From: Geobacter sp. SVR
GTDB lineage: Bacteria; Desulfobacterota; Desulfuromonadia; Geobacterales; Pseudopelobacteraceae
Direction: 5' to 3'
Length of the DNA stretch: 64,000 nucleotides
Assembly: GCF_016865365.1 (NCBI RefSeq)
Contig: NZ_AP024469.1
Span: forward strand, 3,254,501 to 3,318,500
Shown here: one piece after another, positions 18,486-28,075 of the stretch
How positions within the stretch are numbered: position 1 is the first letter of the stretch
How the letters are laid out: the number at the start of each line of letters is the position of its first letter
Position numbers and translations under genes: made by a program
The notes under the pieces: generated by a model
What the model saw: only the letters and a program-made list of their open reading frames with translations
The model's database searches: none
What the model was told of the DNA's origin: nothing

Positions 18486-20963
18486 ATGCGAACCTTGGTC
18501 GACCTGTTTGAGACATTCGCTTCCCGGGGCGATACAACAGCCTTTGTCAACCGCACCGGTGTGCGCCGCCAGGAGGTGTCCTACCGGCAGTTCAGCGAGC
18601 TGTCGCTGAAAATGGCCCGACTGCTGGCGGACAACGGCGTTCAGCCGGGTGACCGGGTGCTGCTCTGGGGTCCCAACTCATCCTGGTGGGGCATTGCCTA
18701 CTTCGGCATCATCCTGAGCGGAGCGGTCGCCGTTCCGGTGGATTTCATGTCAGGGCCGGAACGGGCGGATACCATCCGCACCCTCACCGAGGCACGCCTC
18801 GTCGTCCAGAGCAGATTCAAGGCCGAACGGCTCTCCTTTTCCCCCTCGCTGCTGCTGGAAGACCTGCACTTCCTGCTGGAGAACGTCGTCCCCCTCTCCA
18901 GCCCCCATCATCCGGCGCCCGGCGATATGGCCCAGCTGATCTACACCTCCGGCACCACCGGTAATCCCAAGGGGGTCATACTGACCCACGCCAACCTGAC
19001 CGCCAACATGATCCAGATCAACCAGGCGGTGCCGATCATCACCCCCTCCTTCACCTTTCTGTCGCTCCTGCCGCTCTCACACATGTTCGAGCAGATGGGG
19101 GGCTTTTTCACCCCGCTCTACCGCGGGGCAGGCATCGTCTATCTGCGCACCCTCAAGCCATCGGCCATCATGGAGGCGCTGGCCGAGGAAGACATCTACG
19201 TCATTATGTCGGTCCCCCGGCTGATGCAGCTTCTCAGAACCTCGATCGAGCAGGGGCTGGCCGAAAAGCATCTGGACGGAGCGGCACGCAGGCTCTTGCA
19301 ACTGGCCCCGCACCTGCCCCCTGCCCTGCGCCGGCTGCTCTTCTTTCCGGTCCACAAGGCCTTTGGCCGTCATTTCAGGCTCTTCGTCTCCGGCGGTGCG
19401 CCGCTCGACCCGGAGCTGCACTCCTTCTGGGACCGGCTCGGATTCACCCTGCTGGAGGGCTATGGACTGACCGAATGCTCGCCGGTCCTGACCGTCAACC
19501 GGATGGAGCGCCAGGTGCCCGGCTCGGTCGGCCCGGCCCTGCCGGGGGTTGAGCTGAAAATGGAACACCAGGAGGTCGTGGCCCGGGGAGACAATGTCTT
19601 TCCCGGTTATTACCGGAACGAGCAGGCCACCAGGGCCGCCTTCACCGCCGAGGGCTGGTTCAGGACCGGCGATCTGGGGGAGCTTGCCCCGGACGGCTGG
19701 CTGACCATCAAGGGACGTGAAAAGGAGCTGATCGTCACCGGCGCCGGGGTCAACGTCTATCCCGACGAGATCGAGGCCATCCTCAACAGGGTCGCCGGTG
19801 TCAGGGAATCATGCGTGATCGGCATGGACCGCGGCGGAGGGGAAGAGGTGCACGCGGTCCTGCTGCTGGATGGCGCCGGACAGTCCCCGGATGAGATCGT
19901 GCGCCAGGCCAACCTGCAGCTCGATACGCTGCACCAGATCAGCGGCGCCACGGTCTGGGACGAGGCGGAGTTTCCCAAGACCACCACCCTCAAGATCCAG
20001 AAGTTCCTGGTAAAGGAGCGGATCAGCAAAGGGCGGGAGCTGGGAGGAGGGACTGTTTCCGGTGACCGGCTGCTGGCCCTGCTGGCACGGATCACCGGCA
20101 CTCCGGCCGCAGAGATCGGGGAGGATGCGCTGCTGGTGGCGGACCTGGGGCTGACCTCCATCGGCCGGGTGGAACTGGTCAATTACCTGGAACAGGACTA
20201 CCGCCTCGACATCGAGGACTCCCGCATCGGGCCGCAGACGCGAGTCCGGGACCTGCGCCAGATCATTTCCAAACGCGAACGGGTGCAGAGCCGCGACCGT
20301 TTCAGGTTCTGGACCAACAGCACCCCGGTCAGGGGGCTCAGGATGCTGTGGGACGCCATCGTCCACTACCCGCTCTTCCGCAGCTTCGTCACCCTGGAGA
20401 CGCGCGGTGCGGAGCTGCTCGAAAACCTGGAAGGGCCGGTCTTCTTCGTATCCAACCACCTGAGTTACTTTGACCAGCCCTCCATCATGTTCTCCCTGCC
20501 GCGTCGGCTGCGGTACCGCACCGCCAGCGCCGCCTACGAGGAATTCTTTTCCAGCCCCTCCGCAGGTCCCCTGATGAGGATCTGGAAACGATTCACTTAC
20601 GAATACGGCACCTGGCTGCTCAATCTCTTTCCCCTGCCCCAGACGCGCGGATTCGGCGGCTCGATGCGCTTCATGGGTAGACTGGTCGATCACGGCGTCA
20701 ACATCCTGATCTTCCCGGAAGGGCAGCACTCCCGCGACGGCATGATGCTGCCCTTCAAGCCGGGGCTGGGGATCATGGTGAAGGAGCTGGGCATCCCGGT
20801 GGTGCCGGTCAAGATCAGCGGCACCTATCAGATCCTGCCGCACCACGCCAGCCGGCCGAAGCGGGGCACCGTGACCGTGACCTTCGGCGCGCCGCTGCGC
20901 TTCCGCTTCGAGGAACCGGCCGAGATCGTCAAAACGGCGCAAGCCGCAGTGGAGCGGCTGTAG
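18486..20963 (+). CDS. Aas-like fusion: acyl-AMP ligase, ACP domain and PlsC acyltransferase
   Basis: An 825-residue three-domain protein. Residues 1-505 are an AMP-forming acyl ligase: TSGTTGNPKG at 154-163, GYGLTECSP at about 325, TGDLG near 395 and a TTTLKIQK end with the catalytic Lys near 500. Residues about 520-590 form a carrier domain with DLGLTSIGR, Ser558 being the likely phosphopantetheine site. Residues 630-825 are a PlsC-type acyltransferase with NH658LSYFD663 and FPEG at 743-746. The protein can thus activate a fatty acid, hold it and transfer it, probably to a lysophospholipid at the inner membrane. E. coli Aas has the acyltransferase first and no ACP. The ATG at 18486 has AGGGGA upstream. 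Confidence 0.88.
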   Translation: MRTLVDLFETFASRGDTTAFVNRTGVRRQEVSYRQFSELSLKMARLLADNGVQPGDRVLLWGPNSSWWGIAYFGIILSGAVAVPVDFMSGPERADTIRTLTEARLVVQSRFKAERLSFSPSLLLEDLHFLLENVVPLSSPHHPAPGDMAQLIYTSGTTGNPKGVILTHANLTANMIQINQAVPIITPSFTFLSLLPLSHMFEQMGGFFTPLYRGAGIVYLRTLKPSAIMEALAEEDIYVIMSVPRLMQLLRTSIEQGLAEKHLDGAARRLLQLAPHLPPALRRLLFFPVHKAFGRHFRLFVSGGAPLDPELHSFWDRLGFTLLEGYGLTECSPVLTVNRMERQVPGSVGPALPGVELKMEHQEVVARGDNVFPGYYRNEQATRAAFTAEGWFRTGDLGELAPDGWLTIKGREKELIVTGAGVNVYPDEIEAILNRVAGVRESCVIGMDRGGGEEVHAVLLLDGAGQSPDEIVRQANLQLDTLHQISGATVWDEAEFPKTTTLKIQKFLVKERISKGRELGGGTVSGDRLLALLARITGTPAAEIGEDALLVADLGLTSIGRVELVNYLEQDYRLDIEDSRIGPQTRVRDLRQIISKRERVQSRDRFRFWTNSTPVRGLRMLWDAIVHYPLFRSFVTLETRGAELLENLEGPVFFVSNHLSYFDQPSIMFSLPRRLRYRTASAAYEEFFSSPSAGPLMRIWKRFTYEYGTWLLNLFPLPQTRGFGGSMRFMGRLVDHGVNILIFPEGQHSRDGMMLPFKPGLGIMVKELGIPVVPVKISGTYQILPHHASRPKRGTVTVTFGAPLRFRFEEPAEIVKTAQAAVERL

Positions 20964-20983
20964 AAGACGCCATGATAATAGAA

Positions 20984-21138
20984 CGCGGATGACGCGGACC
21001 GAGCGGATAACGCGGGTAAAAAACCGATCAGAACACGAATCCCGGCCGGCCCCATAGGCGCGGAGATAAGCACAAACTTTTATGGATAACTTCTTTCAAA
21101 CCACTCCGCGAAAATCCCGCCCAATCGCGTCATCCGCG
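20984..21138. repeat. Intergenic element with 13-bp perfect inverted ends
   Basis: CGCGGATGACGCG at 20984-20996 is repeated in inverse at 21126-21138, and a related GCGGATAACGCGGG lies just inside the left end. It fills the gap between the ligase fusion and the transporter gene and could form a long hairpin in the mRNA or be a mobile repeat. Confidence 0.6.
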
Positions 21139-21182
21139 GCCCATTGCCTTTTGATTTTTGATTTGAAGTTTCAGGGATATTC

Positions 21183-22448
21183 ATGACTACCGACACAACT
21201 TCACCTAACTATCGCCGCTACGCCCTGTCCATGCTGCTGGCGGTCAATCTGCTGAACTACATCGACCGCCAGGTGCTGTTCGCCGTGTTCCCGCTGCTCA
21301 AATCGGACCTGCAGTTGTCGGACACGGCCCTGGGTTTTCTGGGGAGCGTCTTCATGCTCAGCTACCTGATGACCGCCCCGCTGTTCGGCTGGCTGGGGGA
21401 CCACTGGAGCCGGCTGCGGCTGGCGGCCGGCGGCCTGGTGGTCTGGAGCCTGGCAACGGCCCTGGCCGGATTCGCCCCCGGCTACCGGACCCTGCTGGCG
21501 GCCCGGGCCGTGGTGGGGGTCGGCGAAGCCAGCTTCGGCACGGTCTCCCCCGGCCTGATCTCCGACTTTTTTCCGCGCGAACGGCGGGGGCGGGTGCTCT
21601 CCTGGTTCTACGTGGCCATCCCGGTCGGAAGCGCCCTGGGCTACCTGCTGGGGGGGATGCTGGGACACCGCTTCGGCTGGCACGCAGCCTTTCTGGTGGT
21701 CGGCGTGCCGGGACTGCTGCTGGCGCTGCCGATCGCGCTCATGAGGGAACCGCCCCGCGGGGGCCAGGATGCTGCACCGGACGATGAGCAGGAGGTGAAG
21801 ACCGGCGGGTATGCGGCCCTGTTCAGAAACCGCTCCTTCGTGCTCAACACCCTGGCCATGGCAGCCATGACCTTCGCCATCGGAGGGCTGGCCCAGTGGA
21901 TACCCTCCTTCCTCTACCGCACCCACGCCCTGGATGTGGAAAAGGCCAATACCCTCTTCGGCGCCGTAACCGTGCTGGCCGGCATTGCCGGGACCCTGAC
22001 CGGCGGCTGGCTCGGCGACCGCTGGCAGAAGCGCACCCCCCGGGGCTACCTGCTGGTATCGGGATGGGGATTCGTGATCGGCGCACCGCTGGCAGCCGCC
22101 GCCTTTCTCTCCACCAGCCTGCCCGGCTGCATGACCGCCATTTTTCTGGCCGAATTCTTCCTGTTTCTCAACACCGGCCCCCTCAACACCGTCATCGTCA
22201 ACGTCACCAACCCCGGCGTGCGTGCCATGGCCTTTGCGGTCAACATCTTCTTCATCCACGCCCTGGGGGATGCCATTTCCCCCTCGATTCTCGGTTGGCT
22301 CTCGGACCAATGGGGGCTGCGCCAGGCGCTTCTGGTCACTCCACTGGCAATGGGGCTGGCAGCCCTGTTCTGCTTCGCGTGCGGCAGACAGGTTGCGGCA
22401 GACATGTCCGTATCCAGTGATCGGGGACCAGGAACCGGTGATCAGTAA
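21183..22448 (+). CDS. Spinster-like MFS transporter
   Basis: A 421-residue, twelve-helix major-facilitator protein. The first helix carries NYIDRQ with D28-R29, a Spinster-family signature, followed by GFLGSVFMLSYL, GWLGDHWSRLRL (motif A), and GVGEASFGTVSPGLISDFFPRERRGR in helices 4-5. The final 15 residues are hydrophilic. Spinster proteins export lysophospholipids or sphingosine phosphate in animals, and bacterial homologues exist. Lying just downstream of an acyl-ligase/PlsC fusion, lysophospholipid transport is an attractive inference, in parallel with E. coli LplT-Aas. Drug or aromatic-acid transport cannot be excluded. Confidence 0.82.
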   Translation: MTTDTTSPNYRRYALSMLLAVNLLNYIDRQVLFAVFPLLKSDLQLSDTALGFLGSVFMLSYLMTAPLFGWLGDHWSRLRLAAGGLVVWSLATALAGFAPGYRTLLAARAVVGVGEASFGTVSPGLISDFFPRERRGRVLSWFYVAIPVGSALGYLLGGMLGHRFGWHAAFLVVGVPGLLLALPIALMREPPRGGQDAAPDDEQEVKTGGYAALFRNRSFVLNTLAMAAMTFAIGGLAQWIPSFLYRTHALDVEKANTLFGAVTVLAGIAGTLTGGWLGDRWQKRTPRGYLLVSGWGFVIGAPLAAAAFLSTSLPGCMTAIFLAEFFLFLNTGPLNTVIVNVTNPGVRAMAFAVNIFFIHALGDAISPSILGWLSDQWGLRQALLVTPLAMGLAALFCFACGRQVAADMSVSSDRGPGTGDQ

Positions 22449-22547
22449 AACCTTTAACACCAGAAACAAGACAAGATTTTGATGTTGCCGGCCCCTGATC
22501 CCCAGTCCCCACCCCAAGTTTACCCGCCCCTCACCCTCAGGCCGTTG

Positions 22548-22556
22548 TGCTATAAT
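22548..22556 (+). promoter_or_regulatory. Extended -10 promoter for the two-component cluster
   Basis: TGCTATAAT is a perfect extended -10 box, about 115 bases before the histidine kinase start at 22673. No good -35 is seen, which extended -10 promoters do not need. A 5' leader of about 110 bases would result. Confidence 0.55.
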
Positions 22557-22672
22557 GATGTCGTAGTATCCTTTGAAAAAGGGGGTGGCGTCCCGCGCCG
22601 CAGGCAGGCTCATCCGGGGCCGGACATGGCCGATGGATGCAATGCGATGCCACATCAGTCGGGGATGCGATC

Positions 22673-24223
22673 ATGGCTGATAAAAAACAGCAGGATCAGG
22701 AATCTGTCGTAATCCCGGGCGCCGGTGCCAAGGCTGCGGTCAGCGACGAGCAGCTCCGATCCATGGTCCAGAACGTCACCAACCATGCCCTCTACATTAT
22801 CGACCCCGAGGGGCGGATCATTTCCTGGAACGCCGGTGCTGAAAGGATCATCGGTTACCGGGCCGATGAAATCATGGGCCGGCACTTCTCGATCCTGTTT
22901 CCCAAGGAAGATATACGGGCCGGGACCCCGCAGCGGGAGCTGAAACGGGCCCTGGCGCACGGCAGGATCGAGGTCGAGGGCTGGCGCGTACGCAAGGACG
23001 GCAGTCGCTACTGGGCCAATGTCACCAGCATTCCGCTGCTCGACGAGCAGGGGGGGGTGACCGGTTTCGGCAAGATAGTCCGCGATGCGACCGAGCAACG
23101 CAACCATGACGAACAACTTCACAAGAGCCGCAACATGTTCGAGCGGCTTTTCGAACATGCGCCGGATGCCGTGGTGGTGGTAGATAACCGCGGAACGATC
23201 CGCAAGGTCAATCTGCAGGTCGAAACCATATTCGGCTACCAGCGCGACGAACTGATCGGACATCGCGTGGAAAAACTGATCCCCGCGCGTTTCCATACGA
23301 TTCACCGGCAGCACCGCAAGACCTACTTCGCCGATCCGCGCACCCGCAAGATGGGGGCAGGCCTCGATCTGTACGGTCGCACCCGCAACGGCGACGAAGT
23401 GCCGGTCGACATCATGCTCAGTCCGGTTGAAACCGAGAATGGCACCTGGGCTTTTGCCGTCATACGGGATGTCACCCAGCGCAAGCAGGACGAACGGGCC
23501 ATTACGGAGCTGAACGACCTGCTCAAACGGCAGGTCGGCCAACTGGCCGCCACCAACCGGGAGCTGGAGGCCTTTTCCTATTCGGTATCCCATGACCTGC
23601 GCGCTCCCTTGCGCGCCCTGGACGGCATCAGCCTGGCGCTGCTGGAGGACTACGCCGAAAAGCTGGACAAGACCGGCCGGGACTTCCTGCATCGCATCAG
23701 GAGCGCCGCCCAGGCCATGGGGGAATTGATCGACCATCTGCTGACCTTGTCGCGGCTGGCGCGCACCGAGTTGCTGATCGAGCGGGTCGACCTGAGCGAA
23801 ATGGCGCACCAGGTAGCCGAGGAACTCCGCCAGCAGGATCCCGGCCGCACCGTGGAGTTCGTGATCACCCCCGACATGATCGACAGCGGTGACAGCAACC
23901 TGCTGAGGGTGGCGATCACCAACCTGCTCGGCAATGCCTGGAAATTCACCTCCAAAAAGGACACCGCCAGGATCGAATTCGGCGTGCAGCAGGATCAGGA
24001 GGGGAAAATCTATTTTGTCAGGGACAACGGCGCCGGTTTCAACCAGGCGTATGCCGAAAACCTTTTCAAACCTTTCCAGCGCCTGCACGCCGTGGGAGAA
24101 TTTCCGGGTACGGGCATCGGGCTGGCAACGGTGCACCGGGTCATCAGCCGCCACGGGGGAAGCATCTGGGCCGAAGGGGGCGACCAGGGGGCCACCTTCT
24201 ATTTCCGGCTTGCCGCGGCCTGA
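22673..24223 (+). CDS. PAS-PAS sensor histidine kinase (soluble)
   Basis: A 516-residue kinase without membrane segments. PAS1 is at about 28-140 (SWNAGAERIIGYRADEIMG), PAS2 at 150-275 (VNLQVETIFGYQRDELIGHRVEKLIP), followed by a short coiled coil. The HisKA H-box FSYSVSHDLRAPLRALDG carries His307, and the ATPase domain shows LLGNAWKFTSKK, RDNGAGF and GTGIGLATVHRV. This is the bacteriophytochrome-type H-box typical of soluble kinases that signal to single-domain receivers. The next gene is such a receiver. The start at 22673 is supported by GGGGA. Confidence 0.92.
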   Translation: MADKKQQDQESVVIPGAGAKAAVSDEQLRSMVQNVTNHALYIIDPEGRIISWNAGAERIIGYRADEIMGRHFSILFPKEDIRAGTPQRELKRALAHGRIEVEGWRVRKDGSRYWANVTSIPLLDEQGGVTGFGKIVRDATEQRNHDEQLHKSRNMFERLFEHAPDAVVVVDNRGTIRKVNLQVETIFGYQRDELIGHRVEKLIPARFHTIHRQHRKTYFADPRTRKMGAGLDLYGRTRNGDEVPVDIMLSPVETENGTWAFAVIRDVTQRKQDERAITELNDLLKRQVGQLAATNRELEAFSYSVSHDLRAPLRALDGISLALLEDYAEKLDKTGRDFLHRIRSAAQAMGELIDHLLTLSRLARTELLIERVDLSEMAHQVAEELRQQDPGRTVEFVITPDMIDSGDSNLLRVAITNLLGNAWKFTSKKDTARIEFGVQQDQEGKIYFVRDNGAGFNQAYAENLFKPFQRLHAVGEFPGTGIGLATVHRVISRHGGSIWAEGGDQGATFYFRLAAA

Positions 24224-24248
24224 GCCGTCACCGCAGAGGAGAAAATGA

Positions 24249-24692
24249 ATGAAAGATAAAATGATTCTGCTGGTGGAAGACAATCCCGACGATGAATTGC
24301 TGGTCCTGCGCGCACTGAAAAAGGCCAATGTCCTCAACCAGGTCATTGTGGCGCACGACGGGGCCGAGGCGCTCGATTACCTTTTCGGCACCGGCGTCTA
24401 TGCCGGCCGCGACATCAACGACACACCGGCCATTACGCTGCTCGATCTCAAACTGCCCAAGATCGACGGTCTGGGGGTGCTGCGCAGGATCCGGGCCGAT
24501 GAACGGCTTGGAAGGCTGCCGGTAGTGGTCCTGACCTCCTCGCGGGAGCAGGAGGACATACTCAAGAGTTACGAACTCGGCGCCAACAGTTATGTGCGTA
24601 AACCGGTGGAGTTCAACAGTTTTGCCGATGCGGTGCGTCAGCTCGGCCTGTACTGGCTGGTACTGAACGAACCGCTCCCCCTCCAACGTTGA
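24249..24692 (+). CDS. Single-domain response regulator (Rcp1-like)
   Basis: A 147-residue receiver with no output domain. Acidic pocket E10-D11, phosphoacceptor D66 (LLDLKLPKIDG), the switch Ser/Thr in VVLTSS and Lys in YVRKPVEF are all present. The DYLFGTGVYAGRD insertion between beta2 and beta3 is typical of Rcp1-type receivers that pair with phytochrome-like kinases. It lies 25 bases after the PAS-PAS kinase and 18 before a second kinase, so it likely shuttles phosphate between these. Confidence 0.92.
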   Translation: MKDKMILLVEDNPDDELLVLRALKKANVLNQVIVAHDGAEALDYLFGTGVYAGRDINDTPAITLLDLKLPKIDGLGVLRRIRADERLGRLPVVVLTSSREQEDILKSYELGANSYVRKPVEFNSFADAVRQLGLYWLVLNEPLPLQR

Positions 24693-24710
24693 TCGACCGG
24701 GAGGACTGAC

Positions 24711-25523
24711 ATGGCAAACACTGCCGAAAAGGAGTCATTTGCCGGACCGGCTGCCGCAGATGCCGGCGACGAACTGCGGGATCTGCAGCAACGACTGCAG
24801 GCGGCCGAGCTGCATGCCAGTGAAGTCGACCGGGAAATGGACCAGCTCAGCTATGCCATCTCCCACGATCTGCGTGCCCCTTTGCGCGCCGTGGACGGCT
24901 TTTCGGAGATACTCCTGGAGGATTATGCCGACAGGCTCGACGACCAGGGCAAACACTACCTGCAGGTGATACGGAACAATGCCCGCACGCTGGGTGCAGG
25001 CATCGAGGCACTGCTCGCCCTGGCACGGGTCGGCCGGCGCGCACTGCAGCGCGTGGATCTCGATATGAACCTGCTCTTCTCCCAGGTCCGCACCGAACTC
25101 ATGGCAGCCGATCCGGAGCGCAGCCTTGCATTCGAGATCGGCAGCCTGCCCCACGCCTTCGGAGACCGGGATATGGTGCACGATGTCATTCGCGAGCTGG
25201 CAGGCAATTCTGTCAAGTTCACCCGCCCCAGGGAAACGGGGGTCGTCACGATTTCCGGGGAGAGCGACGGCAGGGAATGCCGGTATACCATCAGCGACAA
25301 TGGCATCGGATTCGACATGCAGTATGCGGACAGGCTGTTCGGCCTGTTTCAGAGGCTGAACGGCTCCGAGAGTTTCGAAGGCCAGGGGACCGGGCTGGCC
25401 CGGGTCCGGCGGATACTGGACCGGCTCGGGGGAAAAATATGGGCCCAGGGGGAGGACACAGGAGCGGTGTTCTCTTTTACCCTGCCCGCCGCCGGCGGCA
25501 CACCGGGGACTGGGGACCGGTGA
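24711..25523 (+). CDS. Soluble histidine kinase without sensor domain
   Basis: A 270-residue kinase: a helical 40-residue lead, H-box QLSYAISHDLRAPLRAVDGF with His52, then an ATPase domain with ELAGNSVKFTRPR, SDNGIGFDMQY and GQGTGLARVRRI. It has no PAS, GAF or membrane domain, so input probably comes through protein contact, for example with the preceding receiver. It may work as a phosphotransfer or phosphatase partner in a branched relay. AGGAC precedes the ATG. Confidence 0.88.
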   Translation: MANTAEKESFAGPAAADAGDELRDLQQRLQAAELHASEVDREMDQLSYAISHDLRAPLRAVDGFSEILLEDYADRLDDQGKHYLQVIRNNARTLGAGIEALLALARVGRRALQRVDLDMNLLFSQVRTELMAADPERSLAFEIGSLPHAFGDRDMVHDVIRELAGNSVKFTRPRETGVVTISGESDGRECRYTISDNGIGFDMQYADRLFGLFQRLNGSESFEGQGTGLARVRRILDRLGGKIWAQGEDTGAVFSFTLPAAGGTPGTGDR

Positions 25524-25612
25524 TCGGGGACCGGTGACTTCCAAAACCTCAGGCTCAGCCGTTTTCCCCTTTGCCGTGTGCAGGCGAAGGGCAATGCAAC
25601 CGGAACTTTTAC

Positions 25613-28075
25613 ATGGACACTGAACTGCGTATCCTCATCCTGGAAGACAGTGCCACCGATGCCGAGCTGGTGCAGCATGCCCTGCGCAGGGAAGGCTTCA
25701 CGTTCGACATGCGCCGGGTCGAAACCGGGGAGGAGTTCGGCGCCGCCCTCCTGGACTACGGACCGGGCCTGATTCTCTCCGATTACTCCCTGCCCTCCTT
25801 CGACGGCCTGACGGCGCTCAGGCTGGCCCAGGAGACCCTGCCGGACGTTCCCTTCATTTTCATCAGCGGCACCCTCGGCGAGGAGCGGGCCATAGAAATA
25901 CTCAAGATGGGGGCCACCGACTACGTGCTGAAGGACCGGCTGTCGCGTCTGGCACCGATCGTTCACAGGGCCCTTCAGGAGGCACGGGAACGGATAGTCC
26001 ACAGGAGAACGCAGGAAGCGCTCAGAAAAAGCGAAGAGATCTACCGCCGGATCGTGGAGACGGCCCAGGAGGGAGTCTGGATCGTCAATACCGAGGGGGA
26101 GACGATTTTCGTGAACAGCCGCATGTCGGAGATTCTCGGCTATACCGACATGGAATTCAGGGGATTCCGGATGGTCGAGCTGATGGATGCCTCGGCGCGG
26201 CATAGGGCGTCGATCGACCTGGAACGGCAGGCGGGACGGGTGGAACACGAGCTCAGACTGCGGCATCGCGACGGCTCCCTGCGCTGGGTTTCCATGGCGA
26301 CCAGCCCACTTTTCGACGACAGGAACCGGCAGATCGGCGTGCTTTCGATGATCAATGACGTCACGGCCAGAAAACAGGCCGAGGATGAGCGCAACAAGCT
26401 GTGGGCCGCGGTGGAGACGGGGGGTGACTGGGTGCTGATCACCGATATCCGTGGCACTGTGGAATACGCGAATCGCGCGGTGGAGCATATCTCGGGGTAC
26501 GGCAAGGACGAAATACTCGGCCGGAACACCAGGATGTTCAAATCGGAGAAACAGGATGACTCGCTCTACCGCCAGATGTGGAAAGATATCCTGGCCGGCA
26601 AATCCTTCAGATCAATGGTCGTCAACCGCAAGAAGGACAACAACGTCTTTCACCTGGATCTGACCATAACACCGCTCATGGACGAGAGCGGCACCATCGT
26701 CAACTTTGTGGCCACCGGCAAGGACATCAGCGAAAAAAAACTGATGGAAGAACGCCTGAACTACCTGGCCTACAACGACCTGCTCACCGGCCTGGCAAAC
26801 AGGAGCCTGTTCTTCGACCGCCTTCAGCAGGCCATCACCATCACAAACCCCGGCAAAAAACTGGTCTTTGCCGCCATTATCGACCTGCAGCGCTTCAAGT
26901 ACATAAACGAAACCTTCGGTGTCAGCGCCGGCGACGAAATCCTGAAGGAAGTTGCCAGACGGCTGACCGATGCGGTGCGGCCCGGAGATACCGTTGCCCG
27001 TTACGGCGGTAATTCGTTCGGGGTGATCCTGCCCGAAATCGGCGAAACGCGCGACGGCATCCTGATCATCGAGAGAGTGATCACCCACCTGTCCAGGCCC
27101 TATCAGTGCGGCCACGAAGAGCTGATCAACACCTTCAGCGTGGGCATAGCCATCGCTCCCACCGACAGCAACGCGCCCCAGGTGCTCATGCGGCATGCCG
27201 AGGCGGCGCTCTTCAGGGCCAAGGACAAGAAGGGGAACAGCTATCGCTTCTACACTCCGGGCATGAACATCATTGCCACCGATTTCCTGGCAATGGAGAA
27301 GAACCTCTATCACGCCCTGGAAGCCAACGAGTTCGTTCTGCAGTATCAACCCTATTTCGACATACGCAGCGGCGAGCTGAAAGGCATGGAGGCACTGATC
27401 AGATGGCGTCAGAAGGACGGCAGCCTGATCCTGCCCGGCGACTTCATCCCGATCCTGGAGGAAACCGGCCAGATTGTGGCTGTCGGCGACTGGGTCATAA
27501 AAACCGCCTGCGAGCAGATCGCTGCCTGGCGCAGCGCAGGCATCCCCCTGGCACCGGTGTCGGTGAACCTCTCGCCGACCCAGTTCCGGCAGGAAAACCT
27601 GGTTTCCCAGATAATAGCCCATCTGGCCGCCTACGATGTGCCCACCGGACTCATAACGATAGAAATCACCGAAAACATCTTCATCCGGGACATCGACTAT
27701 ACCCGCCAGATCTTCGAACAGTTCCGGGCACTGGGCATACACCTCTCCATCGACGACTTCGGCACCGGCTACTCTTCGCTCAGCTACCTGGCCCGCTTGC
27801 CCCTCGACAACCTCAAGATCGACATCTCCTTCATCGTCAATCTCGTCAGGGACCCCAAGGCCTTTTCCATCGCCAAGGTCATCATCACCATGGCCCATGA
27901 GCTGGGGATGAAAACCATAGCCGAAGGAGTCGAAACCGCCGAGCAGCTGGCCATTCTGAAGCAGCTCGGCTGTGACCTGGTGCAGGGTTTCTTTCACCAC
28001 AGGAGTCTGACCGGGGACGAGATGGGGGCCCTGCTGCGGGAAGGGCGCAGCGCACACCTGCCGACAAACCCATGA
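25613..28075 (+). CDS. REC-PAS-PAS-GGDEF-EAL c-di-GMP protein
   Basis: An 820-residue protein. The receiver (1-125) has phosphosite D57; PAS1 is at about 145-260, PAS2 265-385, a GGDEF-type domain 395-555 and an EAL domain 570-815. The cyclase signature is degenerate, GGNSF at 465-469, so synthesis is unlikely. The EAL domain keeps E593AL, N in SVNLSP, E in IEITE, the DDFGTGYSS loop, LKIDISF and Q in LVQGF, so it should hydrolyse c-di-GMP. A TTG 14 codons upstream is an alternative start. The kinase-receiver cluster upstream probably controls it. Its stop overlaps the cobO start. Confidence 0.93.
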   Translation: MDTELRILILEDSATDAELVQHALRREGFTFDMRRVETGEEFGAALLDYGPGLILSDYSLPSFDGLTALRLAQETLPDVPFIFISGTLGEERAIEILKMGATDYVLKDRLSRLAPIVHRALQEARERIVHRRTQEALRKSEEIYRRIVETAQEGVWIVNTEGETIFVNSRMSEILGYTDMEFRGFRMVELMDASARHRASIDLERQAGRVEHELRLRHRDGSLRWVSMATSPLFDDRNRQIGVLSMINDVTARKQAEDERNKLWAAVETGGDWVLITDIRGTVEYANRAVEHISGYGKDEILGRNTRMFKSEKQDDSLYRQMWKDILAGKSFRSMVVNRKKDNNVFHLDLTITPLMDESGTIVNFVATGKDISEKKLMEERLNYLAYNDLLTGLANRSLFFDRLQQAITITNPGKKLVFAAIIDLQRFKYINETFGVSAGDEILKEVARRLTDAVRPGDTVARYGGNSFGVILPEIGETRDGILIIERVITHLSRPYQCGHEELINTFSVGIAIAPTDSNAPQVLMRHAEAALFRAKDKKGNSYRFYTPGMNIIATDFLAMEKNLYHALEANEFVLQYQPYFDIRSGELKGMEALIRWRQKDGSLILPGDFIPILEETGQIVAVGDWVIKTACEQIAAWRSAGIPLAPVSVNLSPTQFRQENLVSQIIAHLAAYDVPTGLITIEITENIFIRDIDYTRQIFEQFRALGIHLSIDDFGTGYSSLSYLARLPLDNLKIDISFIVNLVRDPKAFSIAKVIITMAHELGMKTIAEGVETAEQLAILKQLGCDLVQGFFHHRSLTGDEMGALLREGRSAHLPTNP

